Shown: positions 43,849 through 52,867 of the stretch, in pieces
How positions within the stretch are numbered: the first letter of the stretch is position 1
Layout of the letters: each line of letters starts with the position of its first letter
DNA from: Lagierella massiliensis
Lineage (GTDB): Bacteria > Bacillota > Clostridia > Tissierellales > Peptoniphilaceae
Direction of reading: 5' to 3'
Length of the DNA stretch: 64,000 nucleotides
Assembly: GCA_030532135.1 (NCBI GenBank)
Contig: JAUNLT010000001.1
Coordinates: forward strand, 201,839-265,838
Notes under the pieces: generated by a model
The model's database searches: none
Seen by the model: the letters and a program-made list of their open reading frames with translations, nothing else
Told to the model about the DNA's origin: nothing
Made by a program: the position numbers and the translations under genes

Positions 43849-45582
43849 TTGAAAAAATCAAGTAAACATTACTTGGTAATTGGTTCCATGTTGTTTGGGC
43901 TATTTTTCGGTGCAGGGAATTTAATATTTCCCGTATTGATGGGACAACTTGCAGGAGGCAATTATCTACCGTCTATGGTTGGATTTTTAATTACAGCTGT
44001 AGGAATGCCTTTTTTAGGTGTATTGGCAGTTGGATATAGCAAGTCTGAAGACTTGTTAGATATGACAAAGAAAATAGGAAAAGGCTTTGGTTATTTTTTT
44101 ACTATTGCTCTTTATTTGACAATAGGTCCTTTTTTTGCACTTCCAAGACTTAGTACAACTTCGTTTGAAGTTGGAATGTCAAGTTATATTATGCAGGAAA
44201 GAAAGTGGATTGTACTACTTGTTTTTACTTTTTTATTTTATTTTATTGCATTCCTATTTTCATTAAAACCAACTAAAATTATGACCTATGTGGGTAAAGT
44301 TTTAAATCCAATTTTTCTGGGAGTTTTATCTATATTGTTGATATTTACATTTTTACAGCCTATGGGAAATCCGTCAATTCAAGAAATTTCTGAAACTTAC
44401 AAAGCTGCAGCTTTTTCCAGAGGTTTTATTGAAGGATATAATACTATGGATGTATTAGCCGCACTTGCATTTTCTGTTATAGTTATTAATTCTATAAGAA
44501 GTATTGGAGTTGAAAAACCAAAAGAAATTGTAAAGTATACGATAAAATCGGGTATTGTGACAATTATTTTGATGTCCGTGATATATGGTGCCTTAATCTA
44601 CATGGGTGCTTCAAGTTTAGGAGTCTTAAATCCTTCTGAAAACGGAGGAATAGCATTATCTGAAATTTCAAGATATTTTTTTGGAACTGGAGGACAGATT
44701 TTACTTGCTGTCATTGTTACAGTTGCCTGTTTAAAAACTGCGACAGGACTGATTACAGCATGTTCTGAAGAATTTAATAAAATATTTCCAAAAATAAGTT
44801 ATAAAAAATTTGCAGTACTAATTTCTTTAATATCATTTGTAATATCAAATGTGGGACTTAATCAAATAATAAAATTATCGTTACCAGTACTTATATTTTT
44901 GTATCCTCTAGCTATTGTAATGATAATATTGGTACTTAGTTCAAAATTATTTAAAGAGGATATGACAGTTTTTAGATTAACTCTGCTTTTTACAGGAATT
45001 GCAGCAACTTTTGATTCTTTTGGTGTACTTCCTGAAGGAATTCAAAACACAAAGTTTATTCAAGGAGCGTTAAATTTTGCAAGTACAAATATTCCTTTGT
45101 ATAATATGTCATTTGGCTGGGTAGTGCCTACTATAATAGGATTTTTATTTGCATTAATAATAAGGTTTTTAAGGGAAAAAAATATTCACATTTTAAGAAA
45201 GTTTAGTTTACTCTTACAAATTTTAGCAACAATCTTTTTATTTCAACAGATGTATATTTACTATATGGAAAGAGAAACCTTATTTGTAGCAGTGTTTTCA
45301 TTTTTTGTATTTATACTAAGTATTGGTTTTAGATATATTATTTTAAAGAATAATTTCTATGTTCAACAATTACAAAAATCAAAACCAGCAATATATTTAA
45401 GTAGATTTGGTACAGTTTTAGGGTTTGCAGCACTTTACTTTCTGCCAAACACCTGGTATTTAAATTCTGTGGCTGGAGGAATTTTATTTAATCTTGGTGT
45501 ATTAATAAATGACAGATATTTGAAATATTACAATCAAGTGGAATATAATGAATATATAGACAATAATAAAAAAAGATGGTAA
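43849..45582 (+). CDS. brnQ: BrnQ-type branched-chain amino acid carrier with C-terminal extension
   Basis: The N-terminal ~440 residues are a sodium-coupled branched-chain amino acid transporter of the LIVCS family: SMLFGLFFGAGNLIFPVLMG, then TIGPFFALPRLSTTSFEVG. At 577 residues it is about 130 longer than normal BrnQ; the extra part holds three or four more helices and ends in a charged tail. The start is TTG 43849 (GAGGGGG 8 bases before); ATG 43844 is followed by a stop after one codon. Ends in a terminator. Confidence 0.9.
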   Translation: MKKSSKHYLVIGSMLFGLFFGAGNLIFPVLMGQLAGGNYLPSMVGFLITAVGMPFLGVLAVGYSKSEDLLDMTKKIGKGFGYFFTIALYLTIGPFFALPRLSTTSFEVGMSSYIMQERKWIVLLVFTFLFYFIAFLFSLKPTKIMTYVGKVLNPIFLGVLSILLIFTFLQPMGNPSIQEISETYKAAAFSRGFIEGYNTMDVLAALAFSVIVINSIRSIGVEKPKEIVKYTIKSGIVTIILMSVIYGALIYMGASSLGVLNPSENGGIALSEISRYFFGTGGQILLAVIVTVACLKTATGLITACSEEFNKIFPKISYKKFAVLISLISFVISNVGLNQIIKLSLPVLIFLYPLAIVMIILVLSSKLFKEDMTVFRLTLLFTGIAATFDSFGVLPEGIQNTKFIQGALNFASTNIPLYNMSFGWVVPTIIGFLFALIIRFLREKNIHILRKFSLLLQILATIFLFQQMYIYYMERETLFVAVFSFFVFILSIGFRYIILKNNFYVQQLQKSKPAIYLSRFGTVLGFAALYFLPNTWYLNSVAGGILFNLGVLINDRYLKYYNQVEYNEYIDNNKKRW

Positions 45583-45597
45583 TACCATCTTTTTTTG
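45568..45597 (+). terminator. Rho-independent terminator after brnQ
   Basis: AAAAAGATGGTA / TACCATCTTTTTTT hairpin, includes the brnQ stop. Confidence 0.9.
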
Positions 45598-45608
45598 GTA
45601 GGTGAAAT

Positions 45609-46067
45609 ATGGAAATAGTAATACTTAATATGTGTATGATTTATAATCCCAAAGACAATAAAGTTTTAGTTTTAGATAAACCAATTAAAGAAGGCTGGGA
45701 AGGATTGACCTTTCCTGGAGGACATGTGGAAAAAATAGAGTCCATATATGATTCCTGTGTAAGGGAAATTAAGGAAGAAACCAATTTAGATATTTGGGAT
45801 TTGAAACTAAAGGGGATTGTTCAGTGGTATGATAAAAGTACAGATACTAGACTTTTGTCACATTTATATTACACAGAAAATTTCAAAGGTAAATTAATAG
45901 AAAATTCAGTTGAGGGAAAACTTTTTTGGATGGATTTACAGGAGTTTATAAAAGAAAAGAACAAGTCTGCATCAATGGATGAAATGCTTGAACTATATAT
46001 GGGAAAATGTGAAGAAATAATTTTTTATTTCAATGGAAAAGAGTTTGAAGAAGTTAAGTTCTACTAG
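45609..46067 (+). CDS. Nudix hydrolase (MutT-like)
   Basis: 152 residues with the Nudix box GGHVEKIESIYDSCVREIKE followed by ETNL (asparagine in place of the usual glycine). FPGGHVE and the WYD segment are as in 8-oxo-dGTP diphosphatase-like proteins, but substrate cannot be fixed. Only a few bases separate it from the brnQ terminator; GTAGGTG is its ribosome-binding site. The sirtuin gene follows after 10 bases. Confidence 0.88.
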   Translation: MEIVILNMCMIYNPKDNKVLVLDKPIKEGWEGLTFPGGHVEKIESIYDSCVREIKEETNLDIWDLKLKGIVQWYDKSTDTRLLSHLYYTENFKGKLIENSVEGKLFWMDLQEFIKEKNKSASMDEMLELYMGKCEEIIFYFNGKEFEEVKFY

Positions 46068-46077
46068 GAGGTATACT

Positions 46078-46815
46078 ATGACTTCAAATGATATTTTAGA
46101 ATTAAGAGAAAAGATTAAAAAAAGTAATAATATTGTATTTTTTGGAGGGGCAGGAGTTTCTACAGCTTCTGGAATTCCAGATTTTAGATCCGCAACAGGT
46201 CTTTATAATCAGAAGAACAATAAGGGATATAGTCCCGAATATATGCTTAGTCATGAATTTTTTTCCCAACATCCTGATGAGTTTATGGAATATGTAAAAA
46301 ACAATCTAATATACGAAGAAGCTAAACCTAATAAATGCCATTTAGCTTTAAAGAAACTTGAAGACTTGGGAAAGCTAAAAGGTATTGTAACTCAAAATAT
46401 TGACTCCCTTCATCAGATGGCAGGTAGTTCAAATGTAGTGGAAATACATGGTAATTTAAGAGATTATTATTGTACTAATTGTGGAAGATATATGAATTTG
46501 AAAGAAGTTAAAGAAAAAGATTTTTCTATTAATTGTCCAGATTGTGGTGGAGTTATAAGACCTGATGTTGTGCTTTATGGAGAATCTTTAAATTTAGATA
46601 ATATACAAAAAGCAATAAATTTAATTGAAAATTCTGAAATTCTTATAGTAGGAGGTTCTTCCCTTACAGTTTATCCAGCTGCAAGTTTTATAGAGTACTT
46701 TAAGGGCGATGCATTAGTACTAATAAATAAGACTTCTACAAATTACGATAGAATGGCAGATTATTCATTTAATGAAGACATTGGAGAAGTAATGGAAAAA
46801 CTTGTTAATATCTAG
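46078..46815 (+). CDS. cobB: Sirtuin NAD-dependent protein deacylase
   Basis: 245-residue Sir2 enzyme that removes acyl groups from lysines using NAD. NAD motif GAGVSTASGIPDFRS (residues about 22-36), TQNIDSLHQMAGS, catalytic His in VEIHGNL, zinc cysteines CTNC and CPDC, then VVLYGESL. ATG 46078 follows AGGAGG by 6 bases; a longer frame from 46033 lies within the Nudix gene. Probably co-transcribed with it. Confidence 0.95.
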   Translation: MTSNDILELREKIKKSNNIVFFGGAGVSTASGIPDFRSATGLYNQKNNKGYSPEYMLSHEFFSQHPDEFMEYVKNNLIYEEAKPNKCHLALKKLEDLGKLKGIVTQNIDSLHQMAGSSNVVEIHGNLRDYYCTNCGRYMNLKEVKEKDFSINCPDCGGVIRPDVVLYGESLNLDNIQKAINLIENSEILIVGGSSLTVYPAASFIEYFKGDALVLINKTSTNYDRMADYSFNEDIGEVMEKLVNI

Positions 46816-46837
46816 CTATAAATAATATGTATAACTC

Positions 46838-46880
46838 AAAGGCCTTAAGTTCGTTGACTTTAAAGGTCTTTTTTTTTATA
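46838..46880 (+). terminator. Terminator after the sirtuin gene
   Basis: AAAGGCCTTAAG and CTTTAAAGGTCTT form an imperfect stem, followed by nine T. Confidence 0.8.
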
Positions 46881-46923
46881 CTCAAATTATTATATTAAAA
46901 ATACATAATGAGGAGGATTTACT

Positions 46924-47928
46924 TTGATTAAAGTAAAAAATCTCACTAAGGAGTTTAATGTTGGAGATAAAAAATTTAAAGCTTGTGACAATATATCCTT
47001 TGAAGTTGCTCCTGGTGAAATATATGGAATAATTGGACTAAGTGGAGCAGGAAAATCTACGCTTGTTAGATGTTTAAATAGACTTGAAGAGCCAACCTCT
47101 GGAAAGGTGGTTATAGATGGGAAAGATATTACTTCGCTAAGTCATAAGGAATTATTAAAAGAAAGAAAAGATATATCTATGATTTTTCAGTCATTTAACC
47201 TTTTTAATCAAAAAACGGTTTATGAAAACATTGCTTATCCTCTGGAAATAATTAATGTACCTAAAGCAGAAGTTGATAGAAGAGTTAATGAATTACTTGA
47301 ATTTGTGGATTTAACTGATAAGAAAAACTCATATCCTTCTGAAATATCAGGGGGTCAAAAACAAAGAGTTGCTATTGCAAGAGCCATTTCTACAAGACCT
47401 AAAGTACTTTTAAGTGATGAGGGAACATCGGCTCTTGACCCAGCGAATACTAAACAAATATTGGAATTGTTTAGAAAAATTGTAAATGAATTAAACACTA
47501 CAATAGTAATGATTACTCATCAAATGGAAGTTGCGAAGGATATTTGTGATAGAATTGCAGTTATGGAAAATGGAAAGATTATTGAAGAAAATACAGTTAA
47601 AGGAATTTTTACAAATCCTAAGAATAAAACAACTCTTTCTTTTATTGAAAATTTAATAGAGCCGGATGAATCATTGACATGGAAAAAATTTGAGACAAAG
47701 GGAAAACTTCTTAGACTTTCTTATAACGAGAACAATTCAAAGGATCCAGTAATTTCAGACTTAATTAGAAATTTTGATACAAAGATAAATCTAATACAAG
47801 GTAAAATAAACTCTGTAATAGGAGAGTCCATGGGATATATGATTGTGGAAGTGCTTGGAGATAATGAGGAAATAGGAAGGATACTTGACTACTTAGAAGA
47901 AAGAAAAGTAAAAGTAGAGGTGTTATGA
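46924..47928 (+). CDS. metN: Methionine ABC transporter ATPase
   Basis: 334-residue MetN. Walker A GLSGAGKST, Q loop MIFQSFNLFNQKTVYENI, signature SGGQKQRVAIARA, Walker B LLSDEGTSALDP (glycine where most have alanine), then the C-terminal NIL regulatory domain (from about residue 260) that senses internal methionine. The start is TTG 46924 after GAGGAGG. No SAM riboswitch fits in the 108 bases upstream, so control is probably by the NIL domain. First gene of metNIQ. Confidence 0.94.
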   Translation: MIKVKNLTKEFNVGDKKFKACDNISFEVAPGEIYGIIGLSGAGKSTLVRCLNRLEEPTSGKVVIDGKDITSLSHKELLKERKDISMIFQSFNLFNQKTVYENIAYPLEIINVPKAEVDRRVNELLEFVDLTDKKNSYPSEISGGQKQRVAIARAISTRPKVLLSDEGTSALDPANTKQILELFRKIVNELNTTIVMITHQMEVAKDICDRIAVMENGKIIEENTVKGIFTNPKNKTTLSFIENLIEPDESLTWKKFETKGKLLRLSYNENNSKDPVISDLIRNFDTKINLIQGKINSVIGESMGYMIVEVLGDNEEIGRILDYLEERKVKVEVL

Positions 47929-48584
47929 TGGAAATAAAGGACATTTTAGAATTAATTATCCCTGAAACTTTAACTACAGTTTATATGGTATTTGCAACTA
48001 CATTGGTTTCTATTTTAATAGGGATTCCCTTGGGAATTCTTTTGACTATTAGTAGACCTGGAGGAATTAAGGAATTGCCAAAACTCTATAGAGTTTTAGA
48101 TGCCATAATAAACATTTTTAGATCTATACCTTTTGTAATACTGATTCTTCTTGTAATTCCCCTAGCAAGACTTTTGATTGGAAGGTCCACAGGTACACAA
48201 GCGTCAATTCTTTCCCTTTCAATAGCTACAATTCCCTTTGTGGCAAGACTTATGGAAGGGTATTTCATATCGGTAGAAAAAGGACTTATTGAGGCGGCAA
48301 AGTCTATGGGTTCAACAAATTCACAGATAATATTAAAGGTAATTTTACCAGAATCTATGCCGTTGGTTGTTGCAGGAATTACAATGACTATTATAAATAT
48401 AGTTGGATACTCTGCTATGGTAGGAATCCTTGGAGGTGGAGGCCTTGGACAATTAGCATATAGGTATGGCTATCAAAGAAGAATGTACAATGTACTTTTA
48501 GCATCGGTTTTTGTAATCATAATAATCGTCCAGTTGGTACAGTTTATAGGAACATATATTAGTAAAAAAATAGATAAAAAATAA
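47925..48584 (+). CDS. metI: Methionine ABC transporter permease
   Basis: 219-residue MetI with five or six helices and the coupling motif EAAKSMGSTNSQIILKVILPES followed by GYSAMVGILGGGGLGQLA (family hallmark). Two ATGs are possible (47925 and 47928); the first overlaps the metN stop and 47928 has better spacing to AGAGG. Confidence 0.94.
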   Translation: MMEIKDILELIIPETLTTVYMVFATTLVSILIGIPLGILLTISRPGGIKELPKLYRVLDAIINIFRSIPFVILILLVIPLARLLIGRSTGTQASILSLSIATIPFVARLMEGYFISVEKGLIEAAKSMGSTNSQIILKVILPESMPLVVAGITMTIINIVGYSAMVGILGGGGLGQLAYRYGYQRRMYNVLLASVFVIIIIVQLVQFIGTYISKKIDKK

Positions 48585-48593
48585 GGAGAAAAT

Positions 48594-49421
48594 ATGAAAA
48601 AGAAAATATTTTATACATTATTGGCAGTATCTGTAATTGTACTTACAGGCTGTAAAAATGGAAATGTAAGTGAAAGTTCTAATGGAGAAGATAGTACAGA
48701 TATTAATATTGTGAAAGTGGGAGCGACTGCTGTACCCCATGGGGAAATTCTAGAAGGCTTAGAAGAAGAATTTGAAAAAGAGGGAATAAAAGTTGAAATT
48801 GTTCCATTTGACGACTATATAATGCCAAATACAGCTCTTGAAGAAAAGACAATCGATGCAAATTATTTTCAACATAAGCAATATTTAGAGCAACAGAAAG
48901 AAGAGTTTGACTATGACTTTGTGGTAGCTGGTGAAATTCATTCAGAGCCAATGGGAATCTACTCTACAAAATACAAATCTCTAGAGGAACTACCTGATGG
49001 AGCAGAAGTTATTATCCCCGACGACGTGTCAAATGGTGCTAGAGCATTGCAATTACTAGAAAGAGAAGGGCTTATAAAATTAAAAGACAGTAATGACATT
49101 AAAGCTACAGAAAAAGATATTGTAGAAAATAATAAAAATTTGAAGTTTACAATTGTTGAAGCTGCAAATATTCCAAACACATATCAAGATGTAGATTTAG
49201 GAATTATCAATTCAAATTACGCATTACAAGTAGGATTGAACCCTCTAGAAGACTCTTTGGCAATTGAAGGAAATGATACTCCTTTTGTAAATTGTATAGT
49301 TGTTAGAAATGGAGATGAAAATTTGGAAAATATTAAAAAATTGGTAAAGGTTCTAACATCTAAAGAATCAGCCGATTTTATAAAAGATAAGTATAAAGGA
49401 GCGGTTGTACCAGCTTTTTAG
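48594..49421 (+). CDS. metQ: Methionine-binding lipoprotein MetQ (NlpA family)
   Basis: 275 residues: lipobox LTGC at Cys about 20, then NlpA-type binding domain with VKVGATAVPHGEILEGL, NYFQHKQYLEQQ and SNGARALQLLEREGLIKL motifs. Captures methionine for MetNI. Starts 9 bases after metI with AAGGAG. Followed by a two-way terminator. Confidence 0.94.
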   Translation: MKKKIFYTLLAVSVIVLTGCKNGNVSESSNGEDSTDINIVKVGATAVPHGEILEGLEEEFEKEGIKVEIVPFDDYIMPNTALEEKTIDANYFQHKQYLEQQKEEFDYDFVVAGEIHSEPMGIYSTKYKSLEELPDGAEVIIPDDVSNGARALQLLEREGLIKLKDSNDIKATEKDIVENNKNLKFTIVEAANIPNTYQDVDLGIINSNYALQVGLNPLEDSLAIEGNDTPFVNCIVVRNGDENLENIKKLVKVLTSKESADFIKDKYKGAVVPAF

Positions 49422-49431
49422 TAAATATATG

Positions 49432-49464
49432 TAAAGTGCATGGAAAATTTAACCATGCACTTTT
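49432..49464. terminator. Bidirectional terminator between metQ and the MocR gene
   Basis: AAAGTGCATGG pairs with CCATGCACTTTT around AAAATTTAA; A and T tracts flank both sides of convergent genes. Confidence 0.9.
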
Positions 49465-50851
49465 ATAGAATTGAATTTTTAATTGCATTAAATAAAGCAT
49501 CAACAGATTCTTCAATTTTATTAATTGGTAAAACAGAAAAACCTAGTAATAACTTATGATTTACTAAACTTTTATCATAATAGTAGTCATCTAATAATTT
49601 TATTTTTATTTTAGATTTTTTAAGATTTTCCTTAAAAATATTTATATTTAAATTGTCTTTTATTTCTAAAATCATGTGAAGACCCGAGTCCATGCCGTAA
49701 ACTTCAACATTAGAATTAGAATCTTCGATGCACTTTACAATTTTATCCCTTTTTTGCCTATAATGTGTTCTTGTTTTATTTAAGTGTTTATAAAAATCTC
49801 CTCTTTTTATCCACTCTGCTAAGGCTTCTTGAGTGAAGTTTGATACGGGGCAGGGATATATATGTTTTATTTTCTCGTATTCTTCCATTAAATAGGATGG
49901 TAAAATCATGTATGAAATTCTAAGGGCAGGAGAAAAAGACTTGGAGAAAGATCCCATGTATATTACCCTTTCCTTAGTATCAACAGATTTCAATGCAGGA
50001 ATTGGCTTACCATGATACCTAAATTCTGAATCATAGTCATCCTCTACAATAAACGAATTATATTCATTTGACCATTTTAATAGCTCAAGACGTTTTTTCA
50101 TTGGATAAATTATACCACTAGGAAACTGATGTGAAGGAGTAATAGACACAAGATTTATTTTCTTTTTCTTTAATTCATCAATATCGATACCATCTTCAAG
50201 AAGAGATATAGGAAAGTAATTGTAATTAATTTGTCTTATATATTTAGCAATTCTTTGATATCCTGGATTTTCTAAACCAATTCTAATTTTTTTATTGAAT
50301 AGCTGAAAAAGTAATTGGTACAGTCCTTCTGTTCCCGAAGATATTACCATTTGATCAATGCTACATGAAAATCCCCTTGATGAAAAAAGATAATCTCTTA
50401 TTGCTTCACGAAGTCTAGGAGAGCCTTGAAGAGGACTTTTATCTGTAAAAAAATTTGGATTTTTTGAAATTTCTTTAAAGGCTTGAATAAATGTAGTGCT
50501 GTCAAATATTTCAGAGTCAACACCAGCGTAAGAAAAATCGTAGAGATAGTTTTCTTGTTCCAAATTTAGATCTTTAATTAACTTAGATTTCATAGGCCTA
50601 ATTGGAAGTTGCAATTTTTCTATAAAATGACCTTTTCTTTCCACTGAGTATATATAACCTTCTATTAGTAATTGGGAATAAGCTTTATCTACAGTGTTTT
50701 CAGATATATTTAAGTGATTTGCAAGTTTTTTCTTTGAGGGAAGTTTTTCACCGGGTTTTAAAGTTTTATCATATATTTTTTCTACGATATAATCATAAAG
50801 TTGTTCATAAAGATAAGAATCTCTATTAAAATAAATTGTAAAAAGTTTCAT
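49463..50851 (-). CDS. pdxR: MocR/PdxR-type regulator (GntR-aminotransferase fusion)
   Basis: 462 residues. N-terminal GntR winged helix (YIVEKIYDKTLKPGEKLPSK, then NHLNISENTVDKAYSQL), a linker, and an aminotransferase-like domain with VEDDYDSEFRY and the PLP lysine in MGSFSKSFSPALRISYM. Known PdxR regulators sense pyridoxal phosphate and control vitamin B6 genes. It is divergent from an ECF S-component gene, 100 bases away. The pdxR name is inference; other MocR proteins regulate different pathways. Confidence 0.82.
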   Translation of the reverse strand: MKLFTIYFNRDSYLYEQLYDYIVEKIYDKTLKPGEKLPSKKKLANHLNISENTVDKAYSQLLIEGYIYSVERKGHFIEKLQLPIRPMKSKLIKDLNLEQENYLYDFSYAGVDSEIFDSTTFIQAFKEISKNPNFFTDKSPLQGSPRLREAIRDYLFSSRGFSCSIDQMVISSGTEGLYQLLFQLFNKKIRIGLENPGYQRIAKYIRQINYNYFPISLLEDGIDIDELKKKKINLVSITPSHQFPSGIIYPMKKRLELLKWSNEYNSFIVEDDYDSEFRYHGKPIPALKSVDTKERVIYMGSFSKSFSPALRISYMILPSYLMEEYEKIKHIYPCPVSNFTQEALAEWIKRGDFYKHLNKTRTHYRQKRDKIVKCIEDSNSNVEVYGMDSGLHMILEIKDNLNINIFKENLKKSKIKIKLLDDYYYDKSLVNHKLLLGFSVLPINKIEESVDALFNAIKNSIL

Positions 50852-50891
50852 ATTTCACCTCAATAAAAGATTAACTGACCCTATTTAAAAA

Positions 50892-50920
50892 GTCAATTCT
50901 GCTACTATTAAAGGTGTCAA
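50892..50920. promoter_or_regulatory. Possible MocR operator: GTCAA direct repeat
   Basis: GTCAA occurs at 50892-50896 and 50916-50920, 24 bases apart, in the intergenic space between the MocR gene and the ECF gene. MocR proteins commonly bind direct repeats about two helical turns apart. The element is short, so chance is not excluded. Confidence 0.35.
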
Positions 50921-50951
50921 AAAACTGTTAATATCTTAATGAGGTGATTAT

Positions 50952-51473
50952 ATGAAAAATACTAAAAACTTAGTTTATGCTGCACTGATGACAGCACTTG
51001 TAACAATAGGAACCATGTTTATTACAGTTCCATCTCCAAGGTCAGGAGGATATCTAAACTTGGGAGATGCGTTCATACATTTAAGCTCTTTCTTATTTGG
51101 TCCATACATAGGTCTAATGGCAGGAGGAATTGGTTCGGCACTTGCAGATATTTTTGGGGGATATGCACATTATGCAATACCGACTCTTATAATTAAGGGG
51201 TCAATGGGATTATGTGTAGGACTTGCTCAGAGAAAGGCTAAAGGACTTAGATTCAACACTATATTAGCTTTAGTTGTAGCAGAACTTATTATGGTATTTG
51301 GTTATTATATTACTAATATGTTTTTTGCAGGCACAATTTATGTTGGAATTGCGTCAATACCATCAGATATGGTACAAGGAGGATTTGGAATACTGCTATT
51401 CTTAATAATGGCTAAAAGTTTAAGCTACACTCCTATTCAAGAAAAACTTGGCAAAATTTCATATGAGTCTTAA
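50952..51473 (+). CDS. ECF transporter S component, probably vitamin B6-type
   Basis: 173 residues, six helices, with the block YLNLGDAFIHLSSFLFGPYI and GGIGSALADIFGGYAHYAIP typical of PF07155-family S components (PdxU2, HmpT and relatives). GAGG lies before ATG 50952. Because it is divergent from a PdxR/MocR-type regulator, a vitamin B6 or hydroxymethylpyrimidine substrate is the best guess. The energising module is not in this window. Confidence 0.78.
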   Translation: MKNTKNLVYAALMTALVTIGTMFITVPSPRSGGYLNLGDAFIHLSSFLFGPYIGLMAGGIGSALADIFGGYAHYAIPTLIIKGSMGLCVGLAQRKAKGLRFNTILALVVAELIMVFGYYITNMFFAGTIYVGIASIPSDMVQGGFGILLFLIMAKSLSYTPIQEKLGKISYES

Positions 51474-51593
51474 TTAACTGTAATAAAATATTCTGATTTA
51501 TGACTATTTAAGGTGTAGATTTGTATAACTATTTTACTTTATAAAGAAAAAGTTATATGTTTGAATAAAAAATACAAATTGAAGATTTGATGA

Positions 51594-51620
51594 TAAAAAA
51601 CCGGGTATCCGGTTTTTTTA
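51594..51620. terminator. Terminator between the ECF S gene and the Crp gene
   Basis: AAAAAACCGG and CCGGTTTTTT around GTAT; symmetric, so it can serve both convergent genes. Confidence 0.88.
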
Positions 51621-51632
51621 TTTTACAAAAGG

Positions 51633-52274
51633 CTATAAATAATTTAGATAAATTTTTCTGTTGTCCACATGAACAATGCCCTTTTCTTTGAGCTTTTTTA
51701 ATTCTCGAAATAAAGACGGGCGGCGTACACCAAGAAGATCAGCTAATTGTTTTTTGCTAATTGGAAGTATAATGGGATTTGAATTTTGAAGAATTGATTG
51801 TTGTTTAAGATAGTCAAGAAGATTCTCCCTAAGAGTTTTCTGAGTAACCATACTAATTTTATGATTTAATCTGTTGGAGTTAGCGGATAACATTTTGATA
51901 AATTCAAGAGTAAATTCAAAATTAGTGAGAAGAAATTCAATAGCTTTTTTGGTAATGTGAAGAACCTTAGAGTCGGTCATGCAATATATATTATGGGGGT
52001 AAAAATTACTAGGACTAAAAAGGAGGTTTGCTCCTATGGTTTTTCCATGTGGAAATTCAAAAAGGATCATGGAAGATCCATTTTCTGATAGAGAATAAGC
52101 TTGTAAACTTCCAGAAAGTACTATATCTATCCCAGTGCATTTTTCATTTTCATTATATATAGTAATTCCTTGTTTATAAGATTTTGAATAGATTTCATTT
52201 TTTTTAATTAAGTAACTTAATTTTTCTTCTTCAACAGATTTAAATAAGTTAATGTTTTTGACTGTTTTTAACAT
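51633..52274 (-). CDS. Crp/Fnr family transcription regulator
   Basis: 213 residues: N-terminal cyclic-nucleotide-like sensor domain (GSLQAYSLSENGSSMILFEF, then PHGKTIGANLLF), dimerisation helix, and C-terminal HTH (SKKQLADLLGVRRPSLFRE). No cysteine cluster for a 4Fe-4S as in FNR. ATG complement at 52274 is chosen because GGAGG lies 7 bases before it; an upstream start at 52307 has no such site. Divergent from a permease/ferredoxin gene pair, which it may control. Confidence 0.88.
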   Translation of the reverse strand: MLKTVKNINLFKSVEEEKLSYLIKKNEIYSKSYKQGITIYNENEKCTGIDIVLSGSLQAYSLSENGSSMILFEFPHGKTIGANLLFSPSNFYPHNIYCMTDSKVLHITKKAIEFLLTNFEFTLEFIKMLSANSNRLNHKISMVTQKTLRENLLDYLKQQSILQNSNPIILPISKKQLADLLGVRRPSLFRELKKLKEKGIVHVDNRKIYLNYL

Positions 52275-52315
52275 TAAATTTCCTCCTAATTTAAAATATT
52301 TTATCAAAAAGAAAC

Positions 52316-52353
52316 ATAGGTGTCTATCTCTTTATGAAAAGCTCATTTATAAT
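52316..52353 (+). promoter_or_regulatory. Possible Crp-type site and -10 of the permease genes
   Basis: ATAG-GTGT-CTAT (52316-52327) is a short inverted repeat whose centre lies 29 bases before a perfect -10 (TATAAT, 52348-52353), i.e. near -39 to -41.5 of the expected start site, where Crp/Fnr-class activators bind. No -35 is visible, as for activator-dependent promoters. Confidence 0.4.
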
Positions 52354-52384
52354 GTTAATACAAGATTTTTTTGAAGGAGGAAAA

Positions 52385-52867
52385 ATGGACATTTTTACAT
52401 TAGGTATATGGGTTATGACACTCATATTTTTAGGAATTTCCCTAACTAAGGATAAAAATAAGACGGTAATGGCGTTAAAAAAGGCTTTTAGAATGGGAAG
52501 AGGAATGGTTATAAGTATTTTTTCTATAATCTTTGCCATTGGTTTAATTCTCACTATAATTCCACCAGAGGATATAGCCACTTTTATTAGAAATAATTCA
52601 GTTTTCTTAGCTACTGTGGGGGGAGCTATTTTAGGGACTGTCGCTCTAGTACCACCGTTTGTTGCGTTTCCCTTGGTTGGAACACTGGTCGAAGCTGGAG
52701 TGGATATAATGCCATCTGTAGCGTTTTTGACCACACTTACAATGGTAGGAGTAGTAACATTGCCTTTGGAAAAGAAGACATTTGGAGCAAAGTTTACATT
52801 TATACGAAATGGTCTTAGTTTTATTTTTGCAATAATTATTGCAATTGTAATGGGAGGAATCATATGA
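52385..52867 (+). CDS. Permease subunit 1 (DUF318/ArsP-like)
   Basis: 160-residue membrane protein with four or five helices and motifs of the PF03773 permease family (SIFSIIFAIGLILTIIPPED; VALVPPFVAFPLVGTLVEAG). It is about half the size of normal ArsP-like permeases; the other half is encoded next. ATG 52385 follows GAAGGAGG; an upstream ATG at 52334 lacks a ribosome-binding site. Overlaps the second gene by 4 bases. Family members export organoarsenicals or are of unknown function. Confidence 0.72.
   Translation: MDIFTLGIWVMTLIFLGISLTKDKNKTVMALKKAFRMGRGMVISIFSIIFAIGLILTIIPPEDIATFIRNNSVFLATVGGAILGTVALVPPFVAFPLVGTLVEAGVDIMPSVAFLTTLTMVGVVTLPLEKKTFGAKFTFIRNGLSFIFAIIIAIVMGGII

Noticed and set aside
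46816..46923. SAM riboswitch before metN
   Set aside because: The space is mostly taken by the sirtuin terminator and no S-box core is recognisable.
52324..52863. Long open frame on the minus strand opposite the permease gene
   Set aside because: It mirrors a hydrophobic coding region on the plus strand, has no ribosome-binding site and gives a low-complexity product; the plus strand has a GGAGG-led start and family motifs.
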